Assembly (NCBI GenBank): GCA_019104865.1
Contig: JAHRWZ010000024.1
Span: 62,001 to 126,000 of the forward strand
DNA length: 64,000 nucleotides
DNA from: Castellaniella sp.
Lineage (GTDB): Bacteria; Pseudomonadota; Gammaproteobacteria; Burkholderiales; Burkholderiaceae_B
Direction: 5' to 3'
Below the pieces are notes generated by a model that was not told the origin of the DNA, did no database searches, and saw nothing but the letters and a program-made list of their open reading frames with translations. Both the position numbers and the translations under genes were made by a program. Below, piece after piece: positions 48,801 to 56,407 of this stretch. Numbering within the stretch: position 1 is the first letter of the stretch; each line of letters opens with the position of its first letter.

Positions 48801-49038
48801 ATTCATAATACAGCAGGCCTTTGGCGCCATTGAGCTCGTTCTCGATGATGCTGGATACGCTGGTGGAGACTTCCGAGGCCGAGGCCCCCGGATACGTGGC
48901 GTTGACGTTGACAGACGGCGGCGCCACCTGAGGATACTGCGACACCGCCATGTTCGGAATGGCCATAGCGCCGGCCAGAGCGATGGCCAGCGCCACCACC
49001 CAGGCAAAGATCGGTCGGTCGATGAAAAACAGGGGCAT
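45871..49038 (-). CDS. RND-family multidrug efflux transporter (AcrB/MexB type)
   Basis: This is the proton-driven inner-membrane pump of the tripartite system. The 1055-residue protein starts MPLFFIDRPIFAWVVALAIA, has about twelve membrane helices with two large periplasmic loops, and carries the transport aspartates in GILVDDAIVVVENVERI (about residue 407). The HAE1-type features (ISGAIVGMTLVLTTVFLPLAF, FGWFNRFFHRGTQRYTGWV) separate it from CusA heavy-metal pumps. The substrate range, probably hydrophobic drugs and detergents, is inferred from family. It lies 45 bases after the membrane fusion gene. Confidence 0.94.
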   Translation of the reverse strand: MPLFFIDRPIFAWVVALAIALAGAMAIPNMAVSQYPQVAPPSVNVNATYPGASASEVSTSVSSIIENELNGAKGLLYYESVSDSNGQAQITVTFEPGTNPDLAQVDVQNRLSNVTAKLPAAVVQQGLKVSQSNSSFLMVVTLSSKDGSLNQTALADYITRNIQNPMSRVKGVGKFQLFAAPRAMRVWVDPQKLVGYGLSMAQVNQAIAAQNLVISGGILGSPPNPQSQRVAAPLIVNGQLKTPEEFGDIVLRANPDGSSVRIRDVARVELGSDNYQFGARLNGKPTAAFALSLTPTANALETAKLAKARMAELSKFFPDNITYQIPYDTSPYVDVSIQQVVHTLFEAMVLVFVVMFIFLQNVRYTLIPALVVPVAILGAFAVMLALGFSINVLTMFAMVLAIGILVDDAIVVVENVERIMAEEGLPPREATKKAMPQISGAIVGMTLVLTTVFLPLAFMSGSVGVIYRQFSVAMAVSILFSAFLALSFTPALCATILKPIPKGHQEAKRGFFGWFNRFFHRGTQRYTGWVGRSLKRSLRMMLVFALLVVVMGWMYARLPSSFLPDEDQGYVIANIELPSGATSSRTMDIIQKVEHYFMNLPQVANVIAVQGFSFNGNGLNAAIVFVPLKDFSQRKAPGDAAQAISGAAMGKLLFGLPDSMVIAITPPAISSLGNASGFDLRLEDRGGVGHTALQAAAQQLLGMAAQSPILAQTRITGLGAGPQLRIQIDRAKAAALGVDFSEAANLISTAIGSAYVGKFTNQGWVQNIWVQADQAERMNPDDILRLNAVNAQGGMVPLSSFVSVSWSSGPVQVVRYNGYESIRISGSAAPGYSTGQAMTEMERLVAQLPGGLGYEWTGLSYQEIQAGSQSLILMGLSVLVIFMVLAALYESWAIPLSVMLAVPLGMLGAVLLSSLMGKSNDVYFQVGMVTVIGLAAKNAILIVEFAKDLYASGAGLKEAAIEGARLRFRPILMTSFAFILGVVPLVLANGAGAASQNAVGLGVMGGMLAATPLAVIFVPTFFVVILKLFKTKPKLLGHQAAHIPAVDESSMGDRT

Positions 49039-49082
49039 AAGAGTTCGCCTGTAAACCGGAGAAGAATCGAGGAAACCGGCGA

Positions 49083-50357
49083 TCAGCCGGCCTTCGCCTG
49101 GGATGGGCCGCCTGCCTCAGGCTTTTGGCCCGAGGATTTTCCGGCTGGCGCGGCCTGCCCGGCCGGGCCTGCGGCCGCAGGCTGGGCGCCGGGGTGCGCG
49201 CCCGTCGGCTCGCCCGCCTTCCAGGGCATGGGCTGGACCGGCGCGCCCGGACGGATCTTCTGGAAACCCTCGACCACGACCTGATCGCCCGCCTTCACGC
49301 CTTGATAGACGATATAGCCCTGCCCGGAACGCGGACCGACCTTGATGGGAGTGAAAGCCGCCTTGCCATCCTGCACCAGCACCACGGTATTGTTGCCGTC
49401 CGCGGTGCGCTGAACCGCCTGTTCCGGCACGACCAGAGCCTGCGGATCCACTCCCTGCGCCAGGCGCACACGGACATAGAGCCCCGGCAGCAGGATCTGC
49501 TCTGGATTGGGAAACAGTGCCCGCAGATTGACCTGACCGGTGCCGGGATCCACCGCGATACCCGAGAACAGCAGCTTGCCCGGATGCCGGTAGACGCTGC
49601 CATCTTCCAGCAGCACGTCGGCGCGGGTATTGCCTTCGGTGTCCGGCTTCACGATGCCGTCGGCGATCTGCCGCCGCAACGCGGCAATCTGCGCCACCGG
49701 CTGGGTGATGTCGACATAGACCTCGTTGAATCGATGGACGGTGGCCAGGGGGGTCGCCGAGGTGGCGCTGACCAGCGCCCCGACGGTCACGAGGGATTTG
49801 CCGATCTGCCCGTCGATGGGCGATGTGACGCGGGTATAGCCCAGATTGATCTCGGCGGCTTCCAGGGCGGCTTTGGCTGCGGCGACGGTCGCGTCGGTCT
49901 GCCGGGCCTGGGCGACGGCGTTGTCGTAGTCCTGCTGGCTGACGGCATGCTGCTTGATCAGCGCGGCAAAACGCTGTGCCTGCAGTTTCGCCGTCAGTGC
50001 GGCGGCCTGCGCGTTCTTCAGCTGGGCGGCGGCCTGATCACGGGCGGCCCGATAGGGTGCCGGATCGATTGTGTACAACAGCTGACCGGATTTGACCCGG
50101 CCACCCTGCTCGAACTCGATCGACTGGACGATGCCGTTGACCCGCGCGTGGATCTCGGCGTCCTCGATCGCGGCGACGCGGCCCGGAAGTTCCGTGTTCA
50201 CCGTGGCGGACTGAGGCTGGATCTGGACGACACTGACAGGCACCTTCATGCCCTGCATACCCTGTTGAGGTTTCTCGCTGCAAGCCGCCAGTAACAACAG
50301 CAGCCCCATCGCCATCGGTGTCAAAATCCGACGCGTGGGCAGTCGCGAAAAGGTCAT
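49083..50357 (-). CDS. RND membrane fusion lipoprotein (AcrA/MexA type)
   Basis: This periplasmic adaptor joins the RND pump to the outer-membrane channel. The 424-residue protein has a lipobox LLAACSEKPQ (Cys26), then the beta-barrel and lipoyl half-motif VNTELPGRVAAIEDAEIHAR, a coiled-coil hairpin (about 95-170, Ala/Gln-rich), LGYTRVTSPIDGQIGKSLVT, and a Pro/Ala/Gly-rich tail of about 40 residues. The ATG has GGAG 8 bases upstream. It is the first gene of the operon. No TetR- or MarR-type repressor lies next to it, unlike in many such operons. Confidence 0.93.
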   Translation of the reverse strand: MTFSRLPTRRILTPMAMGLLLLLAACSEKPQQGMQGMKVPVSVVQIQPQSATVNTELPGRVAAIEDAEIHARVNGIVQSIEFEQGGRVKSGQLLYTIDPAPYRAARDQAAAQLKNAQAAALTAKLQAQRFAALIKQHAVSQQDYDNAVAQARQTDATVAAAKAALEAAEINLGYTRVTSPIDGQIGKSLVTVGALVSATSATPLATVHRFNEVYVDITQPVAQIAALRRQIADGIVKPDTEGNTRADVLLEDGSVYRHPGKLLFSGIAVDPGTGQVNLRALFPNPEQILLPGLYVRVRLAQGVDPQALVVPEQAVQRTADGNNTVVLVQDGKAAFTPIKVGPRSGQGYIVYQGVKAGDQVVVEGFQKIRPGAPVQPMPWKAGEPTGAHPGAQPAAAGPAGQAAPAGKSSGQKPEAGGPSQAKAG

Positions 50358-50545
50358 GTGAAAGCTCCAGAAATCTTGGTTTCGTTTGAAAAATGTCGTG
50401 CCAAATCAGCACCGGCAATACCGCTGATACCACCAGCGTCCACCAGCCAGGATCCCTCGGAGTATAAGTGGAAAACCCTGATGACCTGTGGGGGAAATGT
50501 CCAGGACGCGCCGGCGCACTGTATTCGTATCCGTTAAAAACAATC
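50358..50545. other. Control region upstream of the RND operon
   Basis: The 188-base gap carries the ribosome site of the membrane fusion gene and, to its right, the end of the ABC operon. I see no clear terminator for the ABC operon and no strong promoter for the pump; a few AT-rich patches occur around 50380-50400 and 50525-50545. Confidence 0.4.
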
Positions 50546-51340
50546 TCAACCGAGAAGCAAGGTATCGTCGGCAAGTTCCTCGCCACGCACGCGCTCGAAC
50601 ATGGCCAGCAGGTCGGGCACGTCCAGTCCCTGGCGGGCTTCCCCTTGGACATCGAGCACCACCCGCCCCTGGTGCAGCATCACGGTGCGGTCACCCACGT
50701 CCAGCGCCTGACGCATGCTGTGCGTGACCATCATGGTGGTCAGGCCCTGTTCGGCCACGATCCGTGCAGTAAGTTCCAGCACGAACTGAGCGGTACGGGG
50801 ATCGAGGGCGGCCGTGTGTTCATCCAGCAGCAGGATGCGCGAAGGCCGCAAGGCGGCCATCAGCAGACTGACCGCCTGACGCTGCCCACCGGACAGCAGG
50901 CCGATCCGGTCGGTCAGGCGATTTTCCAGCCCCAGCCCCAGCGCGACCAGGCGTTCGCGAAACAATACGCGCATTTCCTCGCGCACGGCACGGCGCAGGC
51001 TGCGGAACTGCCCTCGTCCCAGCGCCAGCGACATATTTTCTTCGATGGTCAGGTTTTCGCAGGTGCCGGCCATCGGATCCTGAAACACCCGGGCGACCTT
51101 GCGCGCCCGATCCCAGACGGGCTGTCGGGTGACGTCCTCGCCGTCGATCAGGATGACTCCGCTGTCGACCGTCTGCTCGCCGGAGATGGCGTTCAGGAAG
51201 GTGGATTTGCCCGCCCCATTGGATCCGATCACGGTGACGAACTGGCCGGCCGGTATATCCAGTGACATGCCGCGCAAGGCCTGGGTCTCGATCGGGGTGC
51301 CCGGATTGAAGGTGAGTTGCAGATTCTGTGCGCTCAGCAT
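50546..51340 (-). CDS. ABC transporter ATP-binding protein (TrpXYZ-like importer)
   Basis: The 264-residue ATPase has Walker A GSNGAGKST, the signature LSGGQRQA, Walker B ILLLDEHTAALDP and the switch histidine in MMVTHSMRQAL. Permease and binding protein of the same system are immediately upstream. The set belongs to the uncharacterised group with ABC_sub_bind (pfam04392) binding proteins; TrpXYZ of Gram-positive bacteria, a tryptophan importer, is its best-known member. The substrate here is unknown, but trpF is next door. It starts 3 bases after the permease stop. Confidence 0.9.
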   Translation of the reverse strand: MLSAQNLQLTFNPGTPIETQALRGMSLDIPAGQFVTVIGSNGAGKSTFLNAISGEQTVDSGVILIDGEDVTRQPVWDRARKVARVFQDPMAGTCENLTIEENMSLALGRGQFRSLRRAVREEMRVLFRERLVALGLGLENRLTDRIGLLSGGQRQAVSLLMAALRPSRILLLDEHTAALDPRTAQFVLELTARIVAEQGLTTMMVTHSMRQALDVGDRTVMLHQGRVVLDVQGEARQGLDVPDLLAMFERVRGEELADDTLLLG

Positions 51341-51343
51341 GGC

Positions 51344-52231
51344 TCAGGCCCTCTTTTTCAGCAAACGCTGTTTGACCAGCGGGATGACCAGCGCCACCGT
51401 GACGAGCACGGCCGTCACCAGGTTCAGGTCCTGGGCCTTCAGCCCCACGAAATCCGCGTTCAGCGCCAGCGCAATGAAGAAACGGTACAAGACCGCACCG
51501 ATCACCACGGCCAGCGTGGCGAGCATGAGGCGTCGGGTCGGCAGGATCGACTCGCCGATGATGACGGCGGCCAGACCGATCACAATGGTGCCGATCCCCA
51601 TCGAGATATCGGCCCCGCCCTGGGATTGGGCGAACAGCGCCCCCGCCAGGCCGCACAGGGCGTTGGAGATCGCCATGCCCAGCAGGATCATGCGTCCCGT
51701 GTGGATGCCCTGGGACCGCGCCATGCGGGGGTTGGAGCCTGTCGAGCGCATCGCCAGGCCTACCTGCGTGGCGAAGAACCAGTCCAGCAGCAATTTGACT
51801 GCGACGACCAGCGCCAGCAGGATCAGGGGCCTCGCGATGTAGTCCTCCATCCCGGCGGGCTGCAGCTGGGTGAACACGGTGGGGTCGGTGATCAGAGGCA
51901 CGTTCGGCGCACTCATGACACGCAGGTTGATGGAATACAGCGCGATCATCACCAGAATGCTGGCCAGCAGGTCCATGATCTTGAGGCTGACGTTGAGCCA
52001 ACCGGTAACCACACCCGCCAGGCCAGCCGCGAGGGTGGCTGCCAGTGTCGCCAGGAACGGATCCACCCCATGATGAATCAGGATGGCCGCCGTGGCGCCA
52101 CCCAGGGGAAAGCTGCCATCGACGGTCAGATCGGGGAAATTCAGCACCCGAAAGGAGATGAGGACGCCCAGCGCGACCAGACCGAAGATCAGCCCGATCT
52201 CGAGCGCTCCCCACATGGAATAAATGGACAT
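51344..52231 (-). CDS. ABC transporter permease (TrpXYZ-like importer)
   Basis: The 295-residue membrane protein has about eight to nine hydrophobic segments and the family start GALEIGLIFGLVALGVLISF followed by NFPDLTVDGSFPLGGATAA. It belongs to the BPD_transp_2 fold used by branched-chain amino acid and ribose systems, but only one permease gene is present, so the transporter probably uses a homodimer. Motif SNPRMARSQGIHTGRM is the likely contact with the ATPase. A gap of 138 bases separates it from the binding protein gene. Confidence 0.88.
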   Translation of the reverse strand: MSIYSMWGALEIGLIFGLVALGVLISFRVLNFPDLTVDGSFPLGGATAAILIHHGVDPFLATLAATLAAGLAGVVTGWLNVSLKIMDLLASILVMIALYSINLRVMSAPNVPLITDPTVFTQLQPAGMEDYIARPLILLALVVAVKLLLDWFFATQVGLAMRSTGSNPRMARSQGIHTGRMILLGMAISNALCGLAGALFAQSQGGADISMGIGTIVIGLAAVIIGESILPTRRLMLATLAVVIGAVLYRFFIALALNADFVGLKAQDLNLVTAVLVTVALVIPLVKQRLLKKRA

Positions 52232-52369
52232 GAAGATCCCTGTGATACGTAAAGCCGCCAGCCCGGATAAGGATCAGGCCGCCAAGGCGGCCCGCAAGCG
52301 GGGAATCCGGCGTTCAGGCCGTCCGGCCGCCGCACGGTGGAATGTGGCGGACCCGGCGCAACCGGCTGC

Positions 52370-53341
52370 TTACTGAATGACCTTGGCCGCCGATTTGACC
52401 AGGGTGTCGGGTAGCGTCACGCCCTGCTTTTTGGCTGCCGACAGGTTCACGTAGAGTTCCTGTTTGGCGCTGGTTTCCGAGGCGATATCGCCCGGTTTCT
52501 CGCCCTTCAGGATGCGCACGACGAGCGCCCCGGTCTGCAGGCCCAGGTCATGATAATTGACGCCCATGGCGGCAACCGCGCCGCGCTTGACGCTGTCGGT
52601 ATCGGAGGCGACCAGCGGGATTTTTGCCGAGTCCCCGACCTTCACCAGCGATTCGTAGGCCCACACCACGTTGTTGTCGGTATTGGTGTAGATAACGTCG
52701 ACCTTGCCCACCAGGCTGCGGGCCGCCGCGCCGACATCCACTGTGCGAGCGGCTGTCGCCTCGATCAGGCTCATGCCGGATTTCGGCAGCAATTCACGCA
52801 GCTGTTTGACCACAACCACGGAATTGGCCTCGCCCGGGTTGTAGACCATGCCGACCTTTTTTGCGTTGGGCACGACCTTTTTGATGAGATCGATCTGCTT
52901 GTCCAGCGACAGCGCGTCGGACACGCCGGTCACGTTGATGCCGGAAGGACCCCAGGAAGGCACGAGCTGGGCGGCGACGGGATCGGTGACCGCCGAATAG
53001 ACCACCGGGATGTTCTTCGTCGCGGCCACCACAGCCTGGGCGGACGGCGTGGCGATCGCCACGATTACGTCGGGCTTGTCGCCCACGAACTTGCGAGCGA
53101 TCTGAGCAGCGATTGCGGTGTTGCCCTGCGCGGTCTGGAACTGCCATTTGAGACCCTTGGCCTCTGTGTAGCCAGCCTTCTTGAGGGCCTCGTGCACACC
53201 ATCCTTCACGGAATCCAGGGCGGGATGTTCGACGATGGAAGTCACCGCCACTGACTGAGCCTGGGCCTGTGACGCTGCCAGCGCGCCCACCAGGGCCGCT
53301 GCACCGGCGAGCTGACGAAGGATGGATTGCGGATTCTTCAT
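52370..53341 (-). CDS. ABC transporter substrate-binding protein (ABC_sub_bind family)
   Basis: The 323-residue protein has a cleavable signal peptide (about residues 1-28, ending ASQAQAQS) and two lobes of a periplasmic-binding fold, beginning VAVTSIVEHPALDSVKDGVH and including KPDVIVAIATPSAQAVVAAT and VPLVASDTDSVKRGAVAAMG-like segments. This matches pfam04392, whose members bind aromatic amino acids in the best-studied cases. It has no lipobox. Its gene is 55 bases downstream of trpF, with a hairpin in between. Confidence 0.88.
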   Translation of the reverse strand: MKNPQSILRQLAGAAALVGALAASQAQAQSVAVTSIVEHPALDSVKDGVHEALKKAGYTEAKGLKWQFQTAQGNTAIAAQIARKFVGDKPDVIVAIATPSAQAVVAATKNIPVVYSAVTDPVAAQLVPSWGPSGINVTGVSDALSLDKQIDLIKKVVPNAKKVGMVYNPGEANSVVVVKQLRELLPKSGMSLIEATAARTVDVGAAARSLVGKVDVIYTNTDNNVVWAYESLVKVGDSAKIPLVASDTDSVKRGAVAAMGVNYHDLGLQTGALVVRILKGEKPGDIASETSAKQELYVNLSAAKKQGVTLPDTLVKSAAKVIQ

Positions 53342-53363
53342 ATGAGGTTCCTATCGGATTATT

Positions 53364-53388
53364 CCGCAGGGACGGGTCCCTGATGCGG
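53364..53388 (-). other. Hairpin between trpF and the binding-protein gene
   Basis: ccgca-ggga (53364-53372) pairs with tccc-(tga)-tgcgg (53377-53388), a 9-base-pair stem with a 3-base bulge and a cggg loop. On the minus strand AATAATCC follows, not a U-run, so it may be an mRNA processing or partial termination element. Confidence 0.4.
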
Positions 53389-53396
53389 CAATCATT

Positions 53397-54059
53397 TTAC
53401 GACAGCCGATCGGCCACGCGTACGGCGTGCATGAAGTCGCGGATCCGGGTCGCGTCCTTGATCCCCGGCGCGGACTCCACACCGCTGCTGACGTCGACGG
53501 CAAACGGATGCCAGTCCGCGATCCCTTGCCCCACACAATCCGCGTTCAACCCCCCTGAGAGCACCAGCGCCGGCGCAGCAGCGCCCCGGGGAACGGCGGC
53601 CAGCAAGGCGGGGTCGAAGCGGCTGCCGCTGCCGCCATACCCGGGACTGAAACTGTCGAAGAGCCAGCCGCTGGCGCGCTGATAATCCTGACAGTGCGCC
53701 GCCAGCCCTTCCGGCGTGTCCAGCCCGGGTGCGCCGACGCGAAAAGCCTTCAGGTAGCGCACACCAAACTGTTCGCAAAACGCGGGCGATTCCTCGCCAT
53801 GGAACTGCAACAGGTCGGGACGCACGACATCCAGCACGCGCGCCACATCCTGCTCGGCCGGATTGACGAACAGGACGACAGCGGACACGAATGCCGGCAC
53901 CTGGGCGCGCAAGGCCGCCGCTTGTTCCAGGGTGAGGACCCGGCGGCTGGCCGGGTAGAACACCAGGCCGATGGCGTCGGCGCCCGCTGCGACGGCAGCC
54001 TGCAAATCCTGCGACCGCGTCAGGCCGCAGATTTTGACGCGCGTGCGGGCGGCGGTCAT
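53397..54059 (-). CDS. trpF: Phosphoribosylanthranilate isomerase
   Basis: TrpF converts phosphoribosylanthranilate to CdRP, the third step after chorismate in tryptophan synthesis. The 220-residue barrel has catalytic Cys11 in RVKICGLTRSQD, GLVFYPASRR, LQFHGEE, and catalytic Asp135 in WLFDSFSPGYGGSG, then LSGGLNADCV and VDVSSGVES. All key residues are present. Its ATG overlaps the TRAP large-subunit stop (ATGA). trpB and trpA, which follow trpF in many relatives, are absent; an ABC importer comes next instead. Confidence 0.95.
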   Translation of the reverse strand: MTAARTRVKICGLTRSQDLQAAVAAGADAIGLVFYPASRRVLTLEQAAALRAQVPAFVSAVVLFVNPAEQDVARVLDVVRPDLLQFHGEESPAFCEQFGVRYLKAFRVGAPGLDTPEGLAAHCQDYQRASGWLFDSFSPGYGGSGSRFDPALLAAVPRGAAAPALVLSGGLNADCVGQGIADWHPFAVDVSSGVESAPGIKDATRIRDFMHAVRVADRLS

Positions 54060-55723
54060 TGGAACGCCCCCGAGCCCTCGCCCGAGCCATACGTATCCTG
54101 GCCATAGGCGCTATCCTGCCCAAACTGGATCGAGTCCGGATTGACGACCGGGCCACTGCTCTTGTAGTGCGTCACCATGCCCGGGAAGGCCAGCACCGAG
54201 ATCACCATCAGGATCTGGATGATGATGAAGGGAATCGATCCCCAGTAGATCTGGGACGTGGTGACCTTGGCGATCAGTTTGCCCGTGAGACGATCGCGGT
54301 AGTCTTCCTTGGGGGCGACCGACCGCAGATAGAACAGGGCGAAACCAAAGGGCGGGTGGACGAAAGAGGTCTGCATATTGACGGCCAGCAGCACGCCAAA
54401 CCAGATCAGGTCGATACCCATTTTGTCGGCCACCGGCCCCAGCAGCGGCACGATGATGAAGGCCAGCTCGAAGAAGTCCAGGAAGAAGGCCAGGAAGAAA
54501 GTGATCAGGCTGACCACGACCAGAAAACCGAGCTCGCCGCCGGGAATGTGCAGCAGCAGCTGCTCGACCCAGAGGTCGCCATTGATGCCCCGAAAGCTGA
54601 GGCTGAACACCGTGGATCCGACCAGGATGAAGATCACGAAGCAGGTCAGGCGAGCCGTGCTTTCCATGGCCTGACGCAGCTGCGACGCGGAAAAACGCCG
54701 CCGCGACACCGCCATGATCAGGGCGCCAACCGCACCCATGGCGCCGCCTTCCGTGGGCGTGGCCACGCCGATGAAGATCGTGCCCAGCACCAGGAAGATC
54801 AGGGCCAGCGGCGGGATCATCACGAACACGACCTGCTCGGCCAGGGACGAGAGCCAATGCAGGCGCAGCAGACGGTTGCCCAAGGCCATGGCCAGCGCGC
54901 AAGCGCCCCAGATCAGCAGGATGAGGACGACCCGCTCATCCACCGGAATGTCGGTGTGCGAACGGAAGTAATAGGCGGAGCCCCAATACGCAGCCGCTGC
55001 GGCAATCACCGTCAGTACCAGCAGGGAACGCAGGCCGCGCCGGCCATGTGCATCGACCTCGCCCCGCGCTTCGGGCGGCAGCGCGGGGACCTGGCTGGGA
55101 CGAAAGAACGCCACCAGAAAGACATAGACCATGTAGACGCCCGCCAGCGCGAGGCCCGGCAGCATGGCGCCCCGATACATGTCGCCGATGGAACGCCCCA
55201 ACTGGTCGGCCAGCACGATGAGCACCAGGGACGGCGGAATGATCTGCGACAGGGTGCCGGAGGCGGCGATGACGCCGGAGGCCAGCCGGCGGTCGTAGCC
55301 GTACCGCAGCATGATCGGCAGCGATATCAGCCCCATCGAGATGACCGAGGCGGACACGACGCCGGTCGTGGCCGCCAGCAGCGCTCCCACAAAAATGACG
55401 GCAATCGCCAGGCCGCCGCGCAACGGCCCGAAGAGCCGCCCAATCGTGTCGAGCAGATCCTCGGCCATCCCCGATCGCTCGAGGATCAGACCCATGAAGG
55501 TGAAGAATGGCACGGCCAGCAGGCTGTCGTTGCTGACGATGCCGAAGATCCGCTGTGGCAACGCCTGAAACAGCAGCGGGCTCATCAGATTCAGATCGAC
55601 GGCCACCAGGCCGTAGAGCACCCCGGTCGCCGCCAGGGAAAACGCCACTGGAAACCCCAGCAGCAGGAACACGATCAGGTTGAAGAACATGATCGGGGCG
55701 AGATTGCCGACGAGAAACTCCAT
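54056..55723 (-). CDS. TRAP transporter large subunit (DctM type)
   Basis: TRAP transporters import carboxylates and related solutes with sodium. The 555-residue membrane protein starts MEFLVGNLAPIMFFNLIVFL and has about twelve or more membrane helices in the DctM fold, with the motif FFTFMGLILERSGMAEDLLD near the start and FIGVATPTEGGAMGAVGALI later. It belongs to the subgroup often annotated for mannitol or chloroaromatic compounds; the real substrate is unknown. ATG 55723 is two bases after the small-subunit stop. The C-terminus has an extra Gly/Ser/Gln-rich tail. It overlaps trpF by ATGA. Confidence 0.92.
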   Translation of the reverse strand: MEFLVGNLAPIMFFNLIVFLLLGFPVAFSLAATGVLYGLVAVDLNLMSPLLFQALPQRIFGIVSNDSLLAVPFFTFMGLILERSGMAEDLLDTIGRLFGPLRGGLAIAVIFVGALLAATTGVVSASVISMGLISLPIMLRYGYDRRLASGVIAASGTLSQIIPPSLVLIVLADQLGRSIGDMYRGAMLPGLALAGVYMVYVFLVAFFRPSQVPALPPEARGEVDAHGRRGLRSLLVLTVIAAAAAYWGSAYYFRSHTDIPVDERVVLILLIWGACALAMALGNRLLRLHWLSSLAEQVVFVMIPPLALIFLVLGTIFIGVATPTEGGAMGAVGALIMAVSRRRFSASQLRQAMESTARLTCFVIFILVGSTVFSLSFRGINGDLWVEQLLLHIPGGELGFLVVVSLITFFLAFFLDFFELAFIIVPLLGPVADKMGIDLIWFGVLLAVNMQTSFVHPPFGFALFYLRSVAPKEDYRDRLTGKLIAKVTTSQIYWGSIPFIIIQILMVISVLAFPGMVTHYKSSGPVVNPDSIQFGQDSAYGQDTYGSGEGSGAFQ

Positions 55724-55725
55724 GT

Positions 55726-56340
55726 TCAACGCCCCGGTTTGGATTCAATGGATTGGCCCGCCTGCCGCTGAGCCAGGATATCTTCGACGAGGGCTTCCTC
55801 GTCGCTCTTGCCGCTGGAGACCCGCATGGGATTCGCACACGCCCCCCGCAGAAAACCGATGCACTTGATCAGATGCGACACCCCCGCCAGGACCAGCAAG
55901 GCAAAGCCGACCGGAATCAGCAGCTTGGCCGGCCAGCGGATCAGGCCTTCGGTATTCGAGGACAGTTCGTGGGTGATGTACGATTCCCAGAAAAACGGGA
56001 TCGACAGCCACAGAACCAGACAGGCGGCGGGGAACAAAAAGAACAGAAGACCGAAGATCTCGATGAAGATCTGCGTGCGCTCGGGCAGCTTTTGCGACAG
56101 TACGTCCACCCGGACGTGCTCGTTGCGCAGGAAGGTATAGCCGGCCGCCAGCAGGAAGATGGCGCCAAACAGATACCACTGCAGTTCCAGCCAGGCGTTG
56201 GAACTGAGGCTGAACACTTTGCGCATGACTGCATTGCCCGCGCTGATGATGGCGACGATCAGCACCAGCCAGGTCACCGCCCGCCCCACCAGGGTATTCA
56301 GGGCATCGATCCACCCTGAAAGCTTCAGAAGAATTTTCAT
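55726..56340 (-). CDS. TRAP transporter small subunit (DctQ type)
   Basis: The 204-residue protein has four membrane segments (near 17-39, 55-73, 91-115 and 135-160 by eye) and the DctQ features WLELQWYLFGAIFLLAAGYT and NEHVRVDVLSQKLPERTQ. It pairs with the large subunit directly downstream. ATG 56340 gives MKILLKLSGWIDALNTLVGR; the open frame continues upstream but without membrane character. The TRAP set lacks its periplasmic binding protein (DctP) anywhere in the window, so either it is encoded elsewhere or another protein supplies it. Confidence 0.9.
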   Translation of the reverse strand: MKILLKLSGWIDALNTLVGRAVTWLVLIVAIISAGNAVMRKVFSLSSNAWLELQWYLFGAIFLLAAGYTFLRNEHVRVDVLSQKLPERTQIFIEIFGLLFFLFPAACLVLWLSIPFFWESYITHELSSNTEGLIRWPAKLLIPVGFALLVLAGVSHLIKCIGFLRGACANPMRVSSGKSDEEALVEDILAQRQAGQSIESKPGR

Positions 56341-56407
56341 TGCTCGTCCCAGAGACAGGAAACACCGGGACACGAGCCTGTCCCGACCGGTAACAAAACG
56401 CTCAATT

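Noticed and set aside
47140-49284. Long plus-strand open frame opposite the RND pump gene
   Set aside because: His/Asp/Arg-rich mirror product without motifs, opposite a complete RND transporter.
45871-50357. Reading the RND system as a CusCBA copper efflux pump because of the nearby copper genes
   Set aside because: The pump sequence is of the HAE1 multidrug type, the operon has no CusF and no copper operator was seen upstream, and the other gene neighbours are pdxJ and a nitroreductase.
50546-53341. Reading the ABC importer as a branched-chain amino acid (Liv) system
   Set aside because: A Liv system has two permeases, two ATPases and a LivK-type binding protein. Here there is one of each, and the binding protein is of the ABC_sub_bind family.
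54059-55771. Long plus-strand open frame opposite the TRAP large subunit
   Set aside because: Highly charged product created as the complement of hydrophobic membrane-helix codons; no ribosome site or family resemblance.
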